Shown piece by piece: positions 8,436-16,735 of a DNA stretch of 64,000 bases. The stretch is taken from the NCBI RefSeq assembly GCF_007860075.1, contig NZ_SJPP01000002.1:124001-188000 (forward strand), read 5' to 3'. How positions within the stretch are numbered: the first letter of the stretch is position 1; each line of letters begins with the position of its first letter. This DNA comes from Symmachiella macrocystis. Lineage in GTDB: Bacteria; Planctomycetota; Planctomycetia; Planctomycetales; Planctomycetaceae. The notes under the pieces are model-generated. The model made no database searches and was not told where the DNA came from. It was given only the letters and a program-made list of their open reading frames with translations. A program made the position numbers and the translations under genes.

Positions 8436-9737
8436 ATGTCGATCTCTGTCGAGTGTGGCCATTGTTTCAGCCCGTTTCAGGTGGCTGAGAAATATGCCGG
8501 CAAGACGCTCCGCTGCAAAAGGTGCGGCGAGGCGATGCGTGTTCCGCTGGATTCGCGGTCCGAATTGCCGGATGAGGAGCCGCTGCCCCTTTACGATTAC
8601 GGGACATCCCGGCGAGGGCGGCGCGGGAAATCCGCAGCTGCGCGGAAGACGTCCGCACAGCCTATTGGATTGGCCAGTTGGCTACCGCTGATGATTATCG
8701 CCGGCGTGTTCGTGCTGCTTTTTCCGATCGCTCTGATGGTACCCAACTTCGGCAAGGTCTACATTCTCCTGGCCGCGTTTACCGGGCTGGGAATCTATTT
8801 TTGGGGCCAGATCAGCCTGCTCATCGTGGCGTTCAAAGACGGGGCCCCGATGGGCCTGTTCTGTCTTTTCCTGTCCCCCTTTTATGTGATCTACACGTTG
8901 ATTCTCGACTGGCGTAAAATCGCCCGTCCCATGCTGCGCCTTGTCGTAGCTGTAGGCCTGTTCTTTGTCTCGCTGACAGTGCAATTCATTATCTTCCCAC
9001 CCGGCGGCCAAGTCGCGCAGCGACAGCGGGGACAACAGCAACGGCCAGCCAGAATTCAACGGCAACCGCCACGGATGGAACAACAACAACCGCCGAAGGT
9101 CGTGCGAAATACACCTCGCGAGCGTATCGAGGACCAGTCTCCCAATCCGCGCAAGCAGCGACCACCGATCGTTGTCCCCCCGACTACCACCACCAAACCG
9201 CGTACCGATTTTCCCGCCGGCCTACAACCGGATTACTCAAAAACGGTGCGGACAAAGACTCGTCTGCAAGCAAATGAGCCTCCGCCACCGGGAACCATTC
9301 CCCTGGACCCGGCCGCGGAATTGACGCCCGGCATGCGCATTATCGCCCAACGTGTGCGGCCCCGCTGGGAAGCAGCGGAGATTGTCGACGTGGACAGCAC
9401 GGGCAATATCAACGTTCACTTTTTACGTCTCCCCGCGTCGTTTGATCGAGTGCTCCCGCGAGAACAAGTCCGCGTGCAGCTCCCAGCAGACCAGATCGAT
9501 GAAGAGCTGTTGCGCGAAATCGTATTCGCGATTCGCCATTACGGCGGCGAAGGAGCGCCCGACGAAGCCGCCATTGAGAAGGAATTGCTCGCCGTACAAG
9601 GCTACCTACCCGGTTCACTCCAGATCGACCTAAATTCCCAACGCATCACACTCAAGGTCATCCGCGACAGCCGCGCCGATAAACACACGACATTTCCACT
9701 CGCCAAAGCCAAACTCGCAGTTCGTGAGATCGAGTAA
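8436..9737 (+). CDS. Zinc-ribbon membrane protein of unknown function
   Basis: 433 residues from ATG 8436; the frame is open from 8259 but the promoter lies inside that extension. It opens with a two-CxxC zinc ribbon (CGHC at about 7-10 and CKRC about 20 residues later), a common cap on planctomycete membrane proteins. Three or four transmembrane helices follow (about 75-190; LPLMIIAGVFVLLFPIAL is the first). Next is a long Gln/Pro/Arg-rich linker (about 190-290), and the C-terminal 140 residues hold a compact domain beginning ELTPGMRIIAQ, with RWEAAEIVDVDSTGNINVHF resembling Tudor/agenet-like strands. I do not know its role. A fragment of its 5' end is duplicated near 10.9 kb. Confidence 0.8.
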   Translation: MSISVECGHCFSPFQVAEKYAGKTLRCKRCGEAMRVPLDSRSELPDEEPLPLYDYGTSRRGRRGKSAAARKTSAQPIGLASWLPLMIIAGVFVLLFPIALMVPNFGKVYILLAAFTGLGIYFWGQISLLIVAFKDGAPMGLFCLFLSPFYVIYTLILDWRKIARPMLRLVVAVGLFFVSLTVQFIIFPPGGQVAQRQRGQQQRPARIQRQPPRMEQQQPPKVVRNTPRERIEDQSPNPRKQRPPIVVPPTTTTKPRTDFPAGLQPDYSKTVRTKTRLQANEPPPPGTIPLDPAAELTPGMRIIAQRVRPRWEAAEIVDVDSTGNINVHFLRLPASFDRVLPREQVRVQLPADQIDEELLREIVFAIRHYGGEGAPDEAAIEKELLAVQGYLPGSLQIDLNSQRITLKVIRDSRADKHTTFPLAKAKLAVREIE

Positions 9738-9766
9738 TCGGTACTGGTCTTGCGTTCGAACGCGGT

Positions 9767-9801
9767 CCAAACCGACGGCTTTGCCGTCGTTAACGACGCC
9801 C
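9767..9801 (+). repeat. Dispersed intergenic palindrome, copy 2
   Basis: This 35-base element matches copy 1 at 5626-5660 at 33 of 35 positions and sits 29 bases after the stop of the zinc-ribbon gene. The core ACGGC-TTT-GCCGT can form a hairpin. The next gene begins 38 bases further. Confidence 0.75.
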
Positions 9802-9839
9802 ATCTGAACATAACCGTACACGCCCAGGAAGGATGCGCT

Positions 9840-10223
9840 ATGTCCGAAGGTGAAATGCATCGGCAACTGTTTTTCCGACAAAGGGACGGGAATGTTGAAG
9901 AGGCAGAGGTCGTGTTTAAAGTTTTCAATAACGGCAGCGAATGGCAATGTGATGTAGAAGTTGCCGGAATCCCCTCTATCGATCCGAGCAACTTTCATAT
10001 CCTCGGAGAGGACGCAATACAGGCTCTGACTTTGGCACTAAGAAATACAGCCTTTCGATTTGAACAATCCAGGCTGAATCACGGTTGCCCAATCTGGTGG
10101 CTTGAACAGGGGGGACGACGGGGAACTCGTGTTGCCAAAGCATTGAGCTTCGGAGGAGACAAACAATTAGGTCAGGGCCGGTGTTTCCGGCCGTGTGTTG
10201 CCTGCCTTGGCTTTCGACAATGA
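9840..10223 (+). CDS. Small hypothetical protein (possibly DUF6968-like)
   Basis: 127 residues from ATG 9840, picked because AGGAAGGA precedes it. The first 80 residues look like a compact soluble domain: MHRQLFFRQRDG, then a strand pair around WQCDVEVAGIP, then a helix DAIQALTLALRNTAFRF. This resembles the small DUF6968-type proteins, but I am not sure. The last 50 residues (Gly/Arg/Cys-rich) look less protein-like, so a frameshift near 10075 is possible. It lies between a dispersed palindrome and another orphan small protein, in the accessory stretch that also has a SUKH gene. Confidence 0.6.
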   Translation: MSEGEMHRQLFFRQRDGNVEEAEVVFKVFNNGSEWQCDVEVAGIPSIDPSNFHILGEDAIQALTLALRNTAFRFEQSRLNHGCPIWWLEQGGRRGTRVAKALSFGGDKQLGQGRCFRPCVACLGFRQ

Positions 10224-10288
10224 CTATTACCGTGAAAAACTAACACATACCCGAATTCGTCTGGCAAAGCCGAAGTAAAGTAACTGAA

Positions 10289-10804
10289 ATGTTATCAGAC
10301 AACTCGCCTCACCTTGTACGCCCGGCTTTTTCCTGGAATGAATTCGGCACGCTCGACGCTGCGATCACCGACGCCAAGCAAGCCCTAATGGCGCAAACAT
10401 CCGGCGAGGAAATTGAAACGATCTCTGGTGAAATCATTGAATCGATATCGTACTCCGATACACAGGCAACATTCCATTTGACGCAGTCTCGATCCGTCAT
10501 ACTCAATGCAAATCCTCACGGAGTCGATTGGTCCATTTGCAATTCGGATGAGACTCCACAACGAAGCGTATCTATGCCGCCTCGACAATTGTCTTTGCGT
10601 TATTCTTTAGACAAAGTTCCACACGAATGGGCACGAGCTTCGTTACTTGAACGACGGATTGCACACAAATTCGTTTCAATTGTCAGATATCAGCACGACG
10701 TTTTCTTTTACGCCCAAAACTGCCCTGTACTATTGTTCGGAGTGCTCACCGTCGTCGGTGCGAACAGTGAAACACTCTTGCTGTCGTGGGACGATGCGGA
10801 ATAA
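10289..10804 (+). CDS. Hypothetical soluble protein
   Basis: 171 residues, no signal peptide or membrane helix. The sequence begins MLSDNSPHLVRPAFSWNEFG and alternates short strands and helices; a pair of strands near the C-terminus (VFFYAQNCPVLLFGVLTVV) ends in LLLSWDDAE. I do not recognise it. A GGCAAAGCC motif (10263-10271), related to the dispersed palindromes, lies just upstream. Codon and base use are AT-richer than in the housekeeping genes around it. Size and position resemble small immunity-type proteins, but that is only context. Confidence 0.6.
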   Translation: MLSDNSPHLVRPAFSWNEFGTLDAAITDAKQALMAQTSGEEIETISGEIIESISYSDTQATFHLTQSRSVILNANPHGVDWSICNSDETPQRSVSMPPRQLSLRYSLDKVPHEWARASLLERRIAHKFVSIVRYQHDVFFYAQNCPVLLFGVLTVVGANSETLLLSWDDAE

Positions 10805-10900
10805 CACCAAGATTCATGAATTCGTTACCTCAGCCAGCCCCACCTCGTAAGTTCTGCTGTGCAGTCCGACATTTAACGTCGCGAGTCCCCCCCCACACGT

Positions 10901-11027
10901 TTGAACACCTCCAACAGACGTTGGTACAATCAGCGTTCCATTCTTTACATCCAAGCTGCCAAATCACCAATCCCCCCGGAAACCGTCCTGATGTCGATCT
11001 CTGCCGAGTGTGGCCGTTGTTTCGCCC
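10901..11027 (+). pseudogene. Truncated duplicate of the promoter and 5' end of the zinc-ribbon gene (8436)
   Basis: Bases from about 10974 to 11027 match those at about 8419-8474, including the start ATGTCGATCTCTG, coding MSISAECGRCF against MSISVECGHCF in the intact gene. A promoter-like TTGAAC (10901) N18 TACAAT (10925) precedes it with the same geometry. The similarity stops at 11027, where a GTAGGGTCCGCTG repeat remnant begins, and the copy has no second CxxC. It is a decayed or broken paralogue. Confidence 0.75.
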
Positions 11028-11040
11028 GTAGGGTCCGCTG
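11028..11040 (+). repeat. GTAGGGTCCGCTG repeat remnant
   Basis: The 13 bases are identical to one arm of the long inverted repeat at 27868-27930 (minus-strand reading of its right arm). It marks the breakpoint of the truncated zinc-ribbon copy and lies 9 bases from the 3' end of the DUF1501 gene. A similar GTAGGGTCTGCGTGC is at 12424-12438 on the other side of that gene. Confidence 0.55.
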
Positions 11041-11048
11041 GCCCCGAA

Positions 11049-12392
11049 TCACCCAAATAGATCCCCCAACGCCCGCCCATTCGCCAACGGGTAAGGCCGT
11101 CCGGTGATGTCGTGGATTTCGTGCTTGGGGTCGATGCCGAAACGCGTAAACAGCGTGGCCGCCAGGTCACCCGGCGTGACGGGGTTAGTTTCCGGATAGG
11201 CGCCGATGTTGTCGCTGCTGCCGTAGACCGCGCCGCCGCAGATGCCGCCGCCGGCCAGTAGGACGTGGAAACAATCGGGCCAGTGGTCGCGACCGCCATT
11301 GCCGTTGATGCGCGGCGTGCGGCCGAATTCGCCCAGGGCGATCACTAACGTTTCGTTGAGTAATCCCCGCTGTTGGAGATCCTCGATCAGCGCCGCATAA
11401 CCTTGATCGGTGGGGGGAATCAGCACGTCGCGATGTCGGGCAAAGTTATCGCTGTGGCTGTCCCAGTTGGCAGTCTGGCCATTGCGGATGCCGTCATACA
11501 CGGTGATGAACCGCACGCCCCCTTCGACCAATCGCCGTGCCAACAGCAGGCTTTGTCCGAAACGATTGCGGCCGTACTGCTGGCGGATGGCTTCGGTTTC
11601 TTCGCTGATGCGTAGGCTTTGGCGAACGGTCTCAGAATTCAAGAGCGAAAAGGCGGTGTTGTAATAGTTGCTCATGTTCGAAGCGGCCGACTTGTGGTCG
11701 ATGACATCCATCAACCGACGCCGCTCAGCCAACCGAGCCCCCGACACCTCAACAGGCAGAGACAACGTTTCGACATTAAAATTGGCGGCGTTGGGGTCCT
11801 TTTCAATCTGAAACGGCTGATAAGCCGAACCGAGAAACCCCGCTGATTGTCCCGGCAACTGCACGACGTTGTACATCACGTGGGGCAGGGCAATCGCCGG
11901 CAGTTCCAGTTGTTGGTCACGCCATAAATAACTGAGCGAAGCGCCGTAACACGGAAAGCTCAGCGCATCGTCGGCCAACAATTCCAAATCGCCGTTACCC
12001 GGTGTCCGCCCGCACAGTGCCTCGGCGGCGGCCGAGTTATGGTTTCGCATCGGATGCTGCATGCTCCGCACCACGGCGACGTGATCCATCACGCGAGCGG
12101 TCTGCTGATTATGTTCTCCGACGAACACCCCCGGCGCGGAGGTGGCAATCGTCGCAAATTCCCCCCGCACATTGGCACTCGCCTTGGGCTTGGGGTCAAA
12201 CGTATCAATATGGCTGGGACCGCCATAATAGAAGATCAAAATGCAGGACTTGATCTTCGCCGTTGACGTCGCTGCGCCTGTGACGCTCTCGGCCGCCAAT
12301 AACCTTGGCAACGTCAGGCCGAATCCCCCCACCGCGCCGAGTTGCATCAGTTGGCGACGGTTGACGTGAGGTTGTGAGCGATACGTCCTCAT
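11049..12392 (-). CDS. DUF1501 protein, Tat-exported, without a PSD1 partner
   Basis: 447 residues. The N-terminus has a twin-arginine-like signal (VNRRQLMQLGAVGGFGLTLP). Family signatures are [48 protein letters not shown] and GGRDHWPDCFHVLLAGGG. GGAA 8 bases before ATG 12392 supports the start. DUF1501 genes usually follow a DUF1549/DUF1553 gene; here the upstream neighbour is a monooxygenase-like pseudogene, so this is an orphan. Imperfect direct repeats of the GTAGGGTC type flank it at 11028 and 12424, which suggests it arrived in a rearrangement. Confidence 0.9.
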   Translation of the reverse strand: MRTYRSQPHVNRRQLMQLGAVGGFGLTLPRLLAAESVTGAATSTAKIKSCILIFYYGGPSHIDTFDPKPKASANVRGEFATIATSAPGVFVGEHNQQTARVMDHVAVVRSMQHPMRNHNSAAAEALCGRTPGNGDLELLADDALSFPCYGASLSYLWRDQQLELPAIALPHVMYNVVQLPGQSAGFLGSAYQPFQIEKDPNAANFNVETLSLPVEVSGARLAERRRLMDVIDHKSAASNMSNYYNTAFSLLNSETVRQSLRISEETEAIRQQYGRNRFGQSLLLARRLVEGGVRFITVYDGIRNGQTANWDSHSDNFARHRDVLIPPTDQGYAALIEDLQQRGLLNETLVIALGEFGRTPRINGNGGRDHWPDCFHVLLAGGGICGGAVYGSSDNIGAYPETNPVTPGDLAATLFTRFGIDPKHEIHDITGRPYPLANGRALGDLFG

Positions 12393-12423
12393 AGCCGTGA
12401 TTCCAATCTATTGACATGTAAAC

Positions 12424-12438
12424 GTAGGGTCTGCGTGC
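12424..12438 (+). repeat. GTAGGGTCTGCGTGC repeat remnant
   Basis: Imperfect match to the GTAGGGTCCGCTGTGC arm of the inverted repeat at 27868-27930 and in the same orientation as the remnant at 11028-11040. Its last base coincides with the end of the monooxygenase pseudogene. Confidence 0.45.
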
Positions 12439-12809
12439 TATTTAACCGCATGTCCAGTCTCAAGGTCGACATTCATGTTTAGGTCTTCATGGGCATGCGT
12501 ATAGAAATAAAACCCGTGCGTCGCTTCCTCTAGAGTCTGTGAAGAGGTCACCTGGTGATTGCCGTCGCCGGGGGGGATTTCGAAGCTGTTATTTTTCAGC
12601 AGAATATGCCGCAACTCTTTTTTCACCTTCCCCCGTGCGAAACGAAAACCGACGGAGATTTTGCTCTCTTCCGGTTTGCCGGTGGAGGTGTAATGGATTT
12701 GCATCGCCAATACGCTGTGAGCTGGAATTCGCTGAGCGACGCCGTTAGCGAGCGTGAGCGGTCCCATAAACCTTCCAACAGAATAACCGCAGTCCGGTGT
12801 GACAACCAT
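12438..12809 (-). pseudogene. Fragment of a secreted copper-monooxygenase-like protein
   Basis: About 123 codons with no signal peptide, no heme motif and neither end of a full domain. The middle (PAHSVLAMQIHYTSTGKPEE and FEIPPGDGNHQV) looks like the copper type II ascorbate-dependent monooxygenase-like module found in large planctomycete secreted proteins. After about residue 95 the sequence (FYTHAHEDLNMNVDLETGH) departs from what that family should show. I read it as the remnant of a much longer gene. It lies just upstream of the orphan DUF1501 gene on the same strand. Confidence 0.6.
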
Positions 12810-12894
12810 ACCGACTGAGGATTTTAACAGCTGCGGAACTGCCTAAAATCCCGCTCTTGATTCGTAGACTGAAGCGACAGACGCAGAAAAAAAT

Positions 12895-12923
12895 TTGACA
12901 GCCGAATCCAAGAGGCTTATTCT
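12895..12923 (+). promoter_or_regulatory. Sigma-70-type promoter with a long leader
   Basis: TTGACA at 12895-12900 and TATTCT at 12918-12923 with a 17-base spacer. The next start codon on this strand is at 13240, leaving a leader of about 310 bases that contains a strong palindrome at 13104-13128. Confidence 0.6.
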
Positions 12924-13103
12924 ATCCATTAGCTTTGGGAAGAAGAGTTTCTCCTTTTCCCAGACCCCACACCTCTAGATTCGCATTTCACGTTATTAGA
13001 CTCGAAGCGGCAAAGCATCGACGCGCGTTATCGTGTGGCCGAAATTGTCGTCCGGCGAGAACACATTATTTCGCTCATCATGACGGACCCGCTATGAACG
13101 TAT

Positions 13104-13128
13104 GCCCTTGGCGAAATTCGCCATGGGC
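13104..13128 (+). promoter_or_regulatory. Palindrome in the leader of the 13240 gene
   Basis: GCCCTTGGCGAA and TTCGCCATGGGC face each other around one base, giving a 12-bp stem with one mismatch. It lies between the promoter at 12895 and the start codon at 13240 and could be an RNA hairpin or a site for a dimeric regulator. The rest of 12924-13239 shows nothing else I can support. Confidence 0.4.
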
Positions 13129-13239
13129 AGCAGTTGTCAATTGTCCTTACCGGTTGCGTATGCGGTGGGGTGGTTCAATTCGTTAAGCGATCACGACCAG
13201 GTTGCTGATCGTGGAAAATGGAGCAATGGAGGACAGTTC

Positions 13240-13686
13240 ATGTCACACTCGTTTGATCATACCAAAAATCGTTCGAACCGAGAGAACATGGCCTTGGAGT
13301 ACATTCTTCTGGGCGACCTGCGCGACCTACTGGAGGAACCCCCGAATCGCGACACGCGTCGCTGGTTGCTCGCGGTGCTCAACGCCTTATTGGATACACT
13401 TCCCAGCGACATGAATGATGACGGCAGCGAATACCTAGGAGAGGTGCTGGAAGAATTCCCCAATTGGTCGCGGCAAGTCGATGTCCTACACGAGCAGCGT
13501 GAAGAACTGTTCGACGAATTGTATCTGTTTAGAAATCAGATCGAGCAGCGGCGTGATCTCGACGAAATCGCCGAACGTCTCCGCCAGGAACTGCGGCAAT
13601 GGATGACCATGCTCACCGCTCACCAACGGCATGAAACGCGAATTATTCAAATGGCCTACACCATGGAAGTTGGTGCCGGCGACTAA
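13240..13686 (+). CDS. Conserved-looking helical protein of unknown function
   Basis: 148 residues from ATG 13240, supported by GGAGGA six bases upstream; the frame is open from 13102 but without a comparable ribosome site. It is soluble, highly charged and almost wholly helical, with an N-terminal segment LGDLRDLLEEPPNRDTRRWL and a C-terminal coiled-coil-like stretch (about 75-140: EQREELFDELYLFRNQIEQR and onward). No family is recognised. It has its own promoter and a strong bidirectional terminator four bases after the stop, so it is a single-gene unit. Confidence 0.75.
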   Translation: MSHSFDHTKNRSNRENMALEYILLGDLRDLLEEPPNRDTRRWLLAVLNALLDTLPSDMNDDGSEYLGEVLEEFPNWSRQVDVLHEQREELFDELYLFRNQIEQRRDLDEIAERLRQELRQWMTMLTAHQRHETRIIQMAYTMEVGAGD

Positions 13687-13689
13687 TTA

Positions 13690-13727
13690 AAAACACCCGC
13701 CCCGAATCGTTCCGGGGCGGGTGTTTT
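13690..13727. terminator. Bidirectional intrinsic terminator
   Basis: AAAACACCCGCCCCG pairs perfectly with CGGGGCGGGTGTTTT around an 8-base loop (15-bp stem). A and T runs flank both sides, so it can stop transcripts from the plus-strand gene ending at 13686 and the minus-strand gene ending at 13754. Confidence 0.92.
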
Positions 13728-13753
13728 AAGTTCTCGGCCTTAGGGATGCCGCT

Positions 13754-15103
13754 TTAAACCAATTCACGAATCGGTTCGCGGATGTCGGTCAGGAACTGCG
13801 GGCGTCCCGTTGGGTCTTGCAGCGTGGTGGTCATCGGATTGATGCCCAGGTTGTGATAAATCGTGGAGACGACCTCCTGCATGTCGACCGGACGTTCTTG
13901 AGCATATTCCCCCAGTCGGTTCGTCGCACCGATGGCTTGTCCGGTTTGCATTCCTCCACCGGCCAGCAATGCGCAACTGACGCGTGGCCAATGATCTCGT
14001 CCAGCTCCCGGATTGATACGCGGCGTGCGACCGAATTCACCCCACACAATGACGGTGACGTCATCCAAGATGCCCCGCTCTTCCAGGTCCTGCACCAGGG
14101 CTGCGACCCCTTGATCCAGACGCGTGCCGTGATGTCGCACAAGGTCGAAGTTGGCACCATGGCTATCCCAGCGGCCATAAGAGAGCGTAACCGAACGGAC
14201 GCCCACTTCCACCAATCGACGGGCGATTAGCAGATGGTCATTGCAGGTTGGCGCACCGTCGTATTGATATTTGTAAGGTTTTCCGTCGCCATAACGTGCG
14301 CGGATTTTGGGATCTTCTTTACTGATGTCCAATGCGTCGACCAGCTTGCTTGATGTCAATACGCCAAACGCGGCTTGCGTGAAGGCATCCATGCCGTCGA
14401 TCATGCCCGTGGCATCGACATCGCGGCGTAAGCCATCCAGCCCTTTCAACAAGCTCTTGCGATCAGACAACCGATCGAGCGAAACATTGTTCAATTTCAA
14501 ATCAGCCATGCCCTCGCCTTCCGGCTGAAACGGGCTAAAGCCGGCACCCAGGAATCCTGGTCCTCCCGGATACGACCATGGTGCATGACTGGTTTTCCCT
14601 GCCAGTGCGACCGAGGCTGGGACCGCAGGTTCGACCGTGCCTTTGAGCTTGGCCACTGCTGATCCAATACTGGGGCGCCCTCCAATGGAGTCCAGCGACC
14701 GCCGATTCCAACCACTGAAACATTGGAACGAATCATGTCCCCCCGAACAGCCGACGACCGAGCGAATCACAGCCATCTTGTCCATCATGGCGGCGATTTT
14801 GGGAAAACACTCTCCAATTTGAATACCCGGTACGTTGGTATCAATCGGGTTGAATTCGCCTCGAATCTCCTTCGGAGCATCGGTTTTGATCTCCCACATA
14901 TCCTGGTGCGGAGGTCCGCCACCCAGGAAGATGTGAATCACCGATTTATGGGACGACCCGGTTCCCGCAGCATCTTCGGCCTGCAAGAGTTGCGGTAGGC
15001 CGAACCCACCGAGTGCGCCGGCGGCAAATCCGCCAACTCTTAAAAACTCCCGGCGAGAAACGCCGTCGCAGTATCGCTGCTTCTTTCCGTAGAACGAGAG
15101 CAT
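13754..15103 (-). CDS. DUF1501 protein, Tat-exported, without a PSD1 partner
   Basis: 449 residues. Twin-arginine signal [20 protein letters not shown] near residue 16. Signatures are [52 protein letters not shown] and [20 protein letters not shown] precedes ATG 15103. It is a second orphan DUF1501 gene, and its sequence differs clearly from that at 11049-12392 (for example GGHDSF where the other has MRNHNSA), so the two are not recent duplicates. Upstream (15104-15635) there is no DUF1549/DUF1553 gene. Confidence 0.9.
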   Translation of the reverse strand: MLSFYGKKQRYCDGVSRREFLRVGGFAAGALGGFGLPQLLQAEDAAGTGSSHKSVIHIFLGGGPPHQDMWEIKTDAPKEIRGEFNPIDTNVPGIQIGECFPKIAAMMDKMAVIRSVVGCSGGHDSFQCFSGWNRRSLDSIGGRPSIGSAVAKLKGTVEPAVPASVALAGKTSHAPWSYPGGPGFLGAGFSPFQPEGEGMADLKLNNVSLDRLSDRKSLLKGLDGLRRDVDATGMIDGMDAFTQAAFGVLTSSKLVDALDISKEDPKIRARYGDGKPYKYQYDGAPTCNDHLLIARRLVEVGVRSVTLSYGRWDSHGANFDLVRHHGTRLDQGVAALVQDLEERGILDDVTVIVWGEFGRTPRINPGAGRDHWPRVSCALLAGGGMQTGQAIGATNRLGEYAQERPVDMQEVVSTIYHNLGINPMTTTLQDPTGRPQFLTDIREPIRELV

Positions 15104-15635
15104 GGATGGAGATCCTTTTGCAGAATTCTCAAGTCGAATAGTTCGCCTCGGAAGAGGACGAATATCGTTTCAACGGTAGGTACCGGCAAGGGAGGCAAAC
15201 CATCAAAAACTGTCCTTCCGGTCTCGGACAATCCTTACATCGACGCGTCCATTGAGTGGGGAACACTTCAACATTGCTTGATATGACATTCAGCCTAATC
15301 GACGGCTCCTTCCCTGTCAAGAGCGATCCTCGTTTCAAGACACCCCAACTCCAACCACTTACACGACTTCCACGAATTGGGCGTTGTTGCCAAATGCCTT
15401 TTGAGAGCGAAGCATTTGCGGCATCGCCGTCATCCATTAGCAAAAACGAGACAACAGGTCGTTTATTCCGTCAAAACTTCCATCCAAACGACGGGGAGCT
15501 GGAATGCCCCTGCCAGCAGATTATTGTGTAACGGGCAGATGAAATTGCGCTGAGATTTCGTTAACATCCGGCCACTCCCGCGACGTCTCAACGCGGTTTT
15601 CCACGACATCCGAACACAAGGCTGCCACTCAAACC
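15104..15635. other. Intergenic region without a supported gene
   Basis: 532 bases between divergent genes. A 91-codon open frame on the plus strand (15256-15531) has no ribosome site and no protein-like pattern. I see no clear promoter or repeat; the control regions of both neighbours must lie here. Confidence 0.5.
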
Positions 15636-16388
15636 GTGCCTTTGCATCTGCGAAACCCCCATAGTGTACTAGCGGCGCTCGAAACACGCCCCAAGGATGT
15701 CAGTGAAGTCCGAATCACGACCGACCGCCCATCGGGAGCGTGGGCCGATGTTGTGCAAATCGCTGAAGAACATCGGATACCAGTGATTTATGGTGCCGAA
15801 CGCCGGGAGTCCCGCCGGCGGCCGAAAGCCGGTGCTGCTAAAGAAGGGGGACGCACCGGTGCCGGTGAAGTGGTTGTCCAGCCACGCCAGTCGGTCGAGG
15901 TGAAGAACCTATTCGGCAAGGCCAAAACGTGGAAAGAAGGCGAACCTTACGGCGTGTGGCTGGCACTGGATTGCCTGCAAGACCCACACAACGTCGGGGC
16001 GATTTTCCGCTCCGCAGCGTTTTTCGGCGTCCAGGGCATCATCGTCACCAAAGACCGTTCGGCGCCCTTAAATTCCACGGTCTACGATGTCGCATCCGGC
16101 GGATTGGACGATGTCCCGTTCGCATTGGAAACCAATCTGAGCCGCACCTTGGAAACAGCAAAGTCCGCCGGTTTGTGGGTGCTGGGGACATCGGAACACG
16201 CCGAAACCGATCTGGCTGAAGTTGACAGGGACCGACACTGGTTATTGGTCGTCGGCAACGAAGAAAAAGGCTTGCGACGACGGACATTGGAGAACTGCGA
16301 CGCCGTCTGCCGTCTCACCCCCCGCGGCCGCGTCACTTCACTCAACGTATCGGTTGCGACCGGCATTCTGATCGCATCGTTGAGCTAA
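15636..16388 (+). CDS. rlmB: TrmH/SpoU-family RNA 2'-O-methyltransferase (RlmB-like)
   Basis: 250 residues with a GTG start at 15636. It should transfer a methyl group from S-adenosylmethionine to a ribose 2'-OH in rRNA or tRNA; RlmB acts on 23S rRNA. The N-terminal substrate-binding part (about 1-95) is followed by the SPOUT catalytic domain with its three motifs: LDCLQDPHNVGAIFRSA (motif 1, with the catalytic Arg), VVGNEEKGLRRR (motif 2) and LTPRGRVTSLNVSVAT (motif 3), which forms the knotted SAM site. The short linker rich in Arg, Gly and Lys is unlike E. coli. The exact target nucleotide cannot be told from sequence. Confidence 0.88.
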   Translation: MPLHLRNPHSVLAALETRPKDVSEVRITTDRPSGAWADVVQIAEEHRIPVIYGAERRESRRRPKAGAAKEGGRTGAGEVVVQPRQSVEVKNLFGKAKTWKEGEPYGVWLALDCLQDPHNVGAIFRSAAFFGVQGIIVTKDRSAPLNSTVYDVASGGLDDVPFALETNLSRTLETAKSAGLWVLGTSEHAETDLAEVDRDRHWLLVVGNEEKGLRRRTLENCDAVCRLTPRGRVTSLNVSVATGILIASLS

Positions 16389-16735
16389 AACCGCAATTGC
16401 TTTTGTGTGAACAGTTTATCACCACAACTGCTGTTTTTCATGTTGCGGATGAAAAACCAACAATGCGTTCAAGCTCCTCAATCGCCCGCAACATCAAGAA
16501 AACCAAACAATAACCGTAAGCCCTTACCCTAAAGCACCTTAAATTGCTTCTTGGATGGCCAGACTCAGTATTTCTGCAAATTCCAGGGAATTCCCGTACA
16601 GAATGGGCCGGCGTTACGTCTAGTTATATAGCAGGTCACAAGAAACTACTGGTTTTCCACTAAACCCCTGCGTACAAAAAATAGTCCCTCCTATTTCTTC
16701 CCCGCCAAAACTGCATTGCCAGATGGAGGCAAATT
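16389..16735. other. Intergenic region without a supported gene
   Basis: 347 bases, AT-rich near 16480-16690. No hairpin or promoter is convincing. GGAGG at about 16725 is the ribosome site of the following histidine kinase gene. Confidence 0.5.

Noticed and set aside
15256..15531. 91-codon plus-strand frame in the gap after the second orphan DUF1501 gene
   Set aside because: No ribosome site, low-complexity composition and no homologous pattern.
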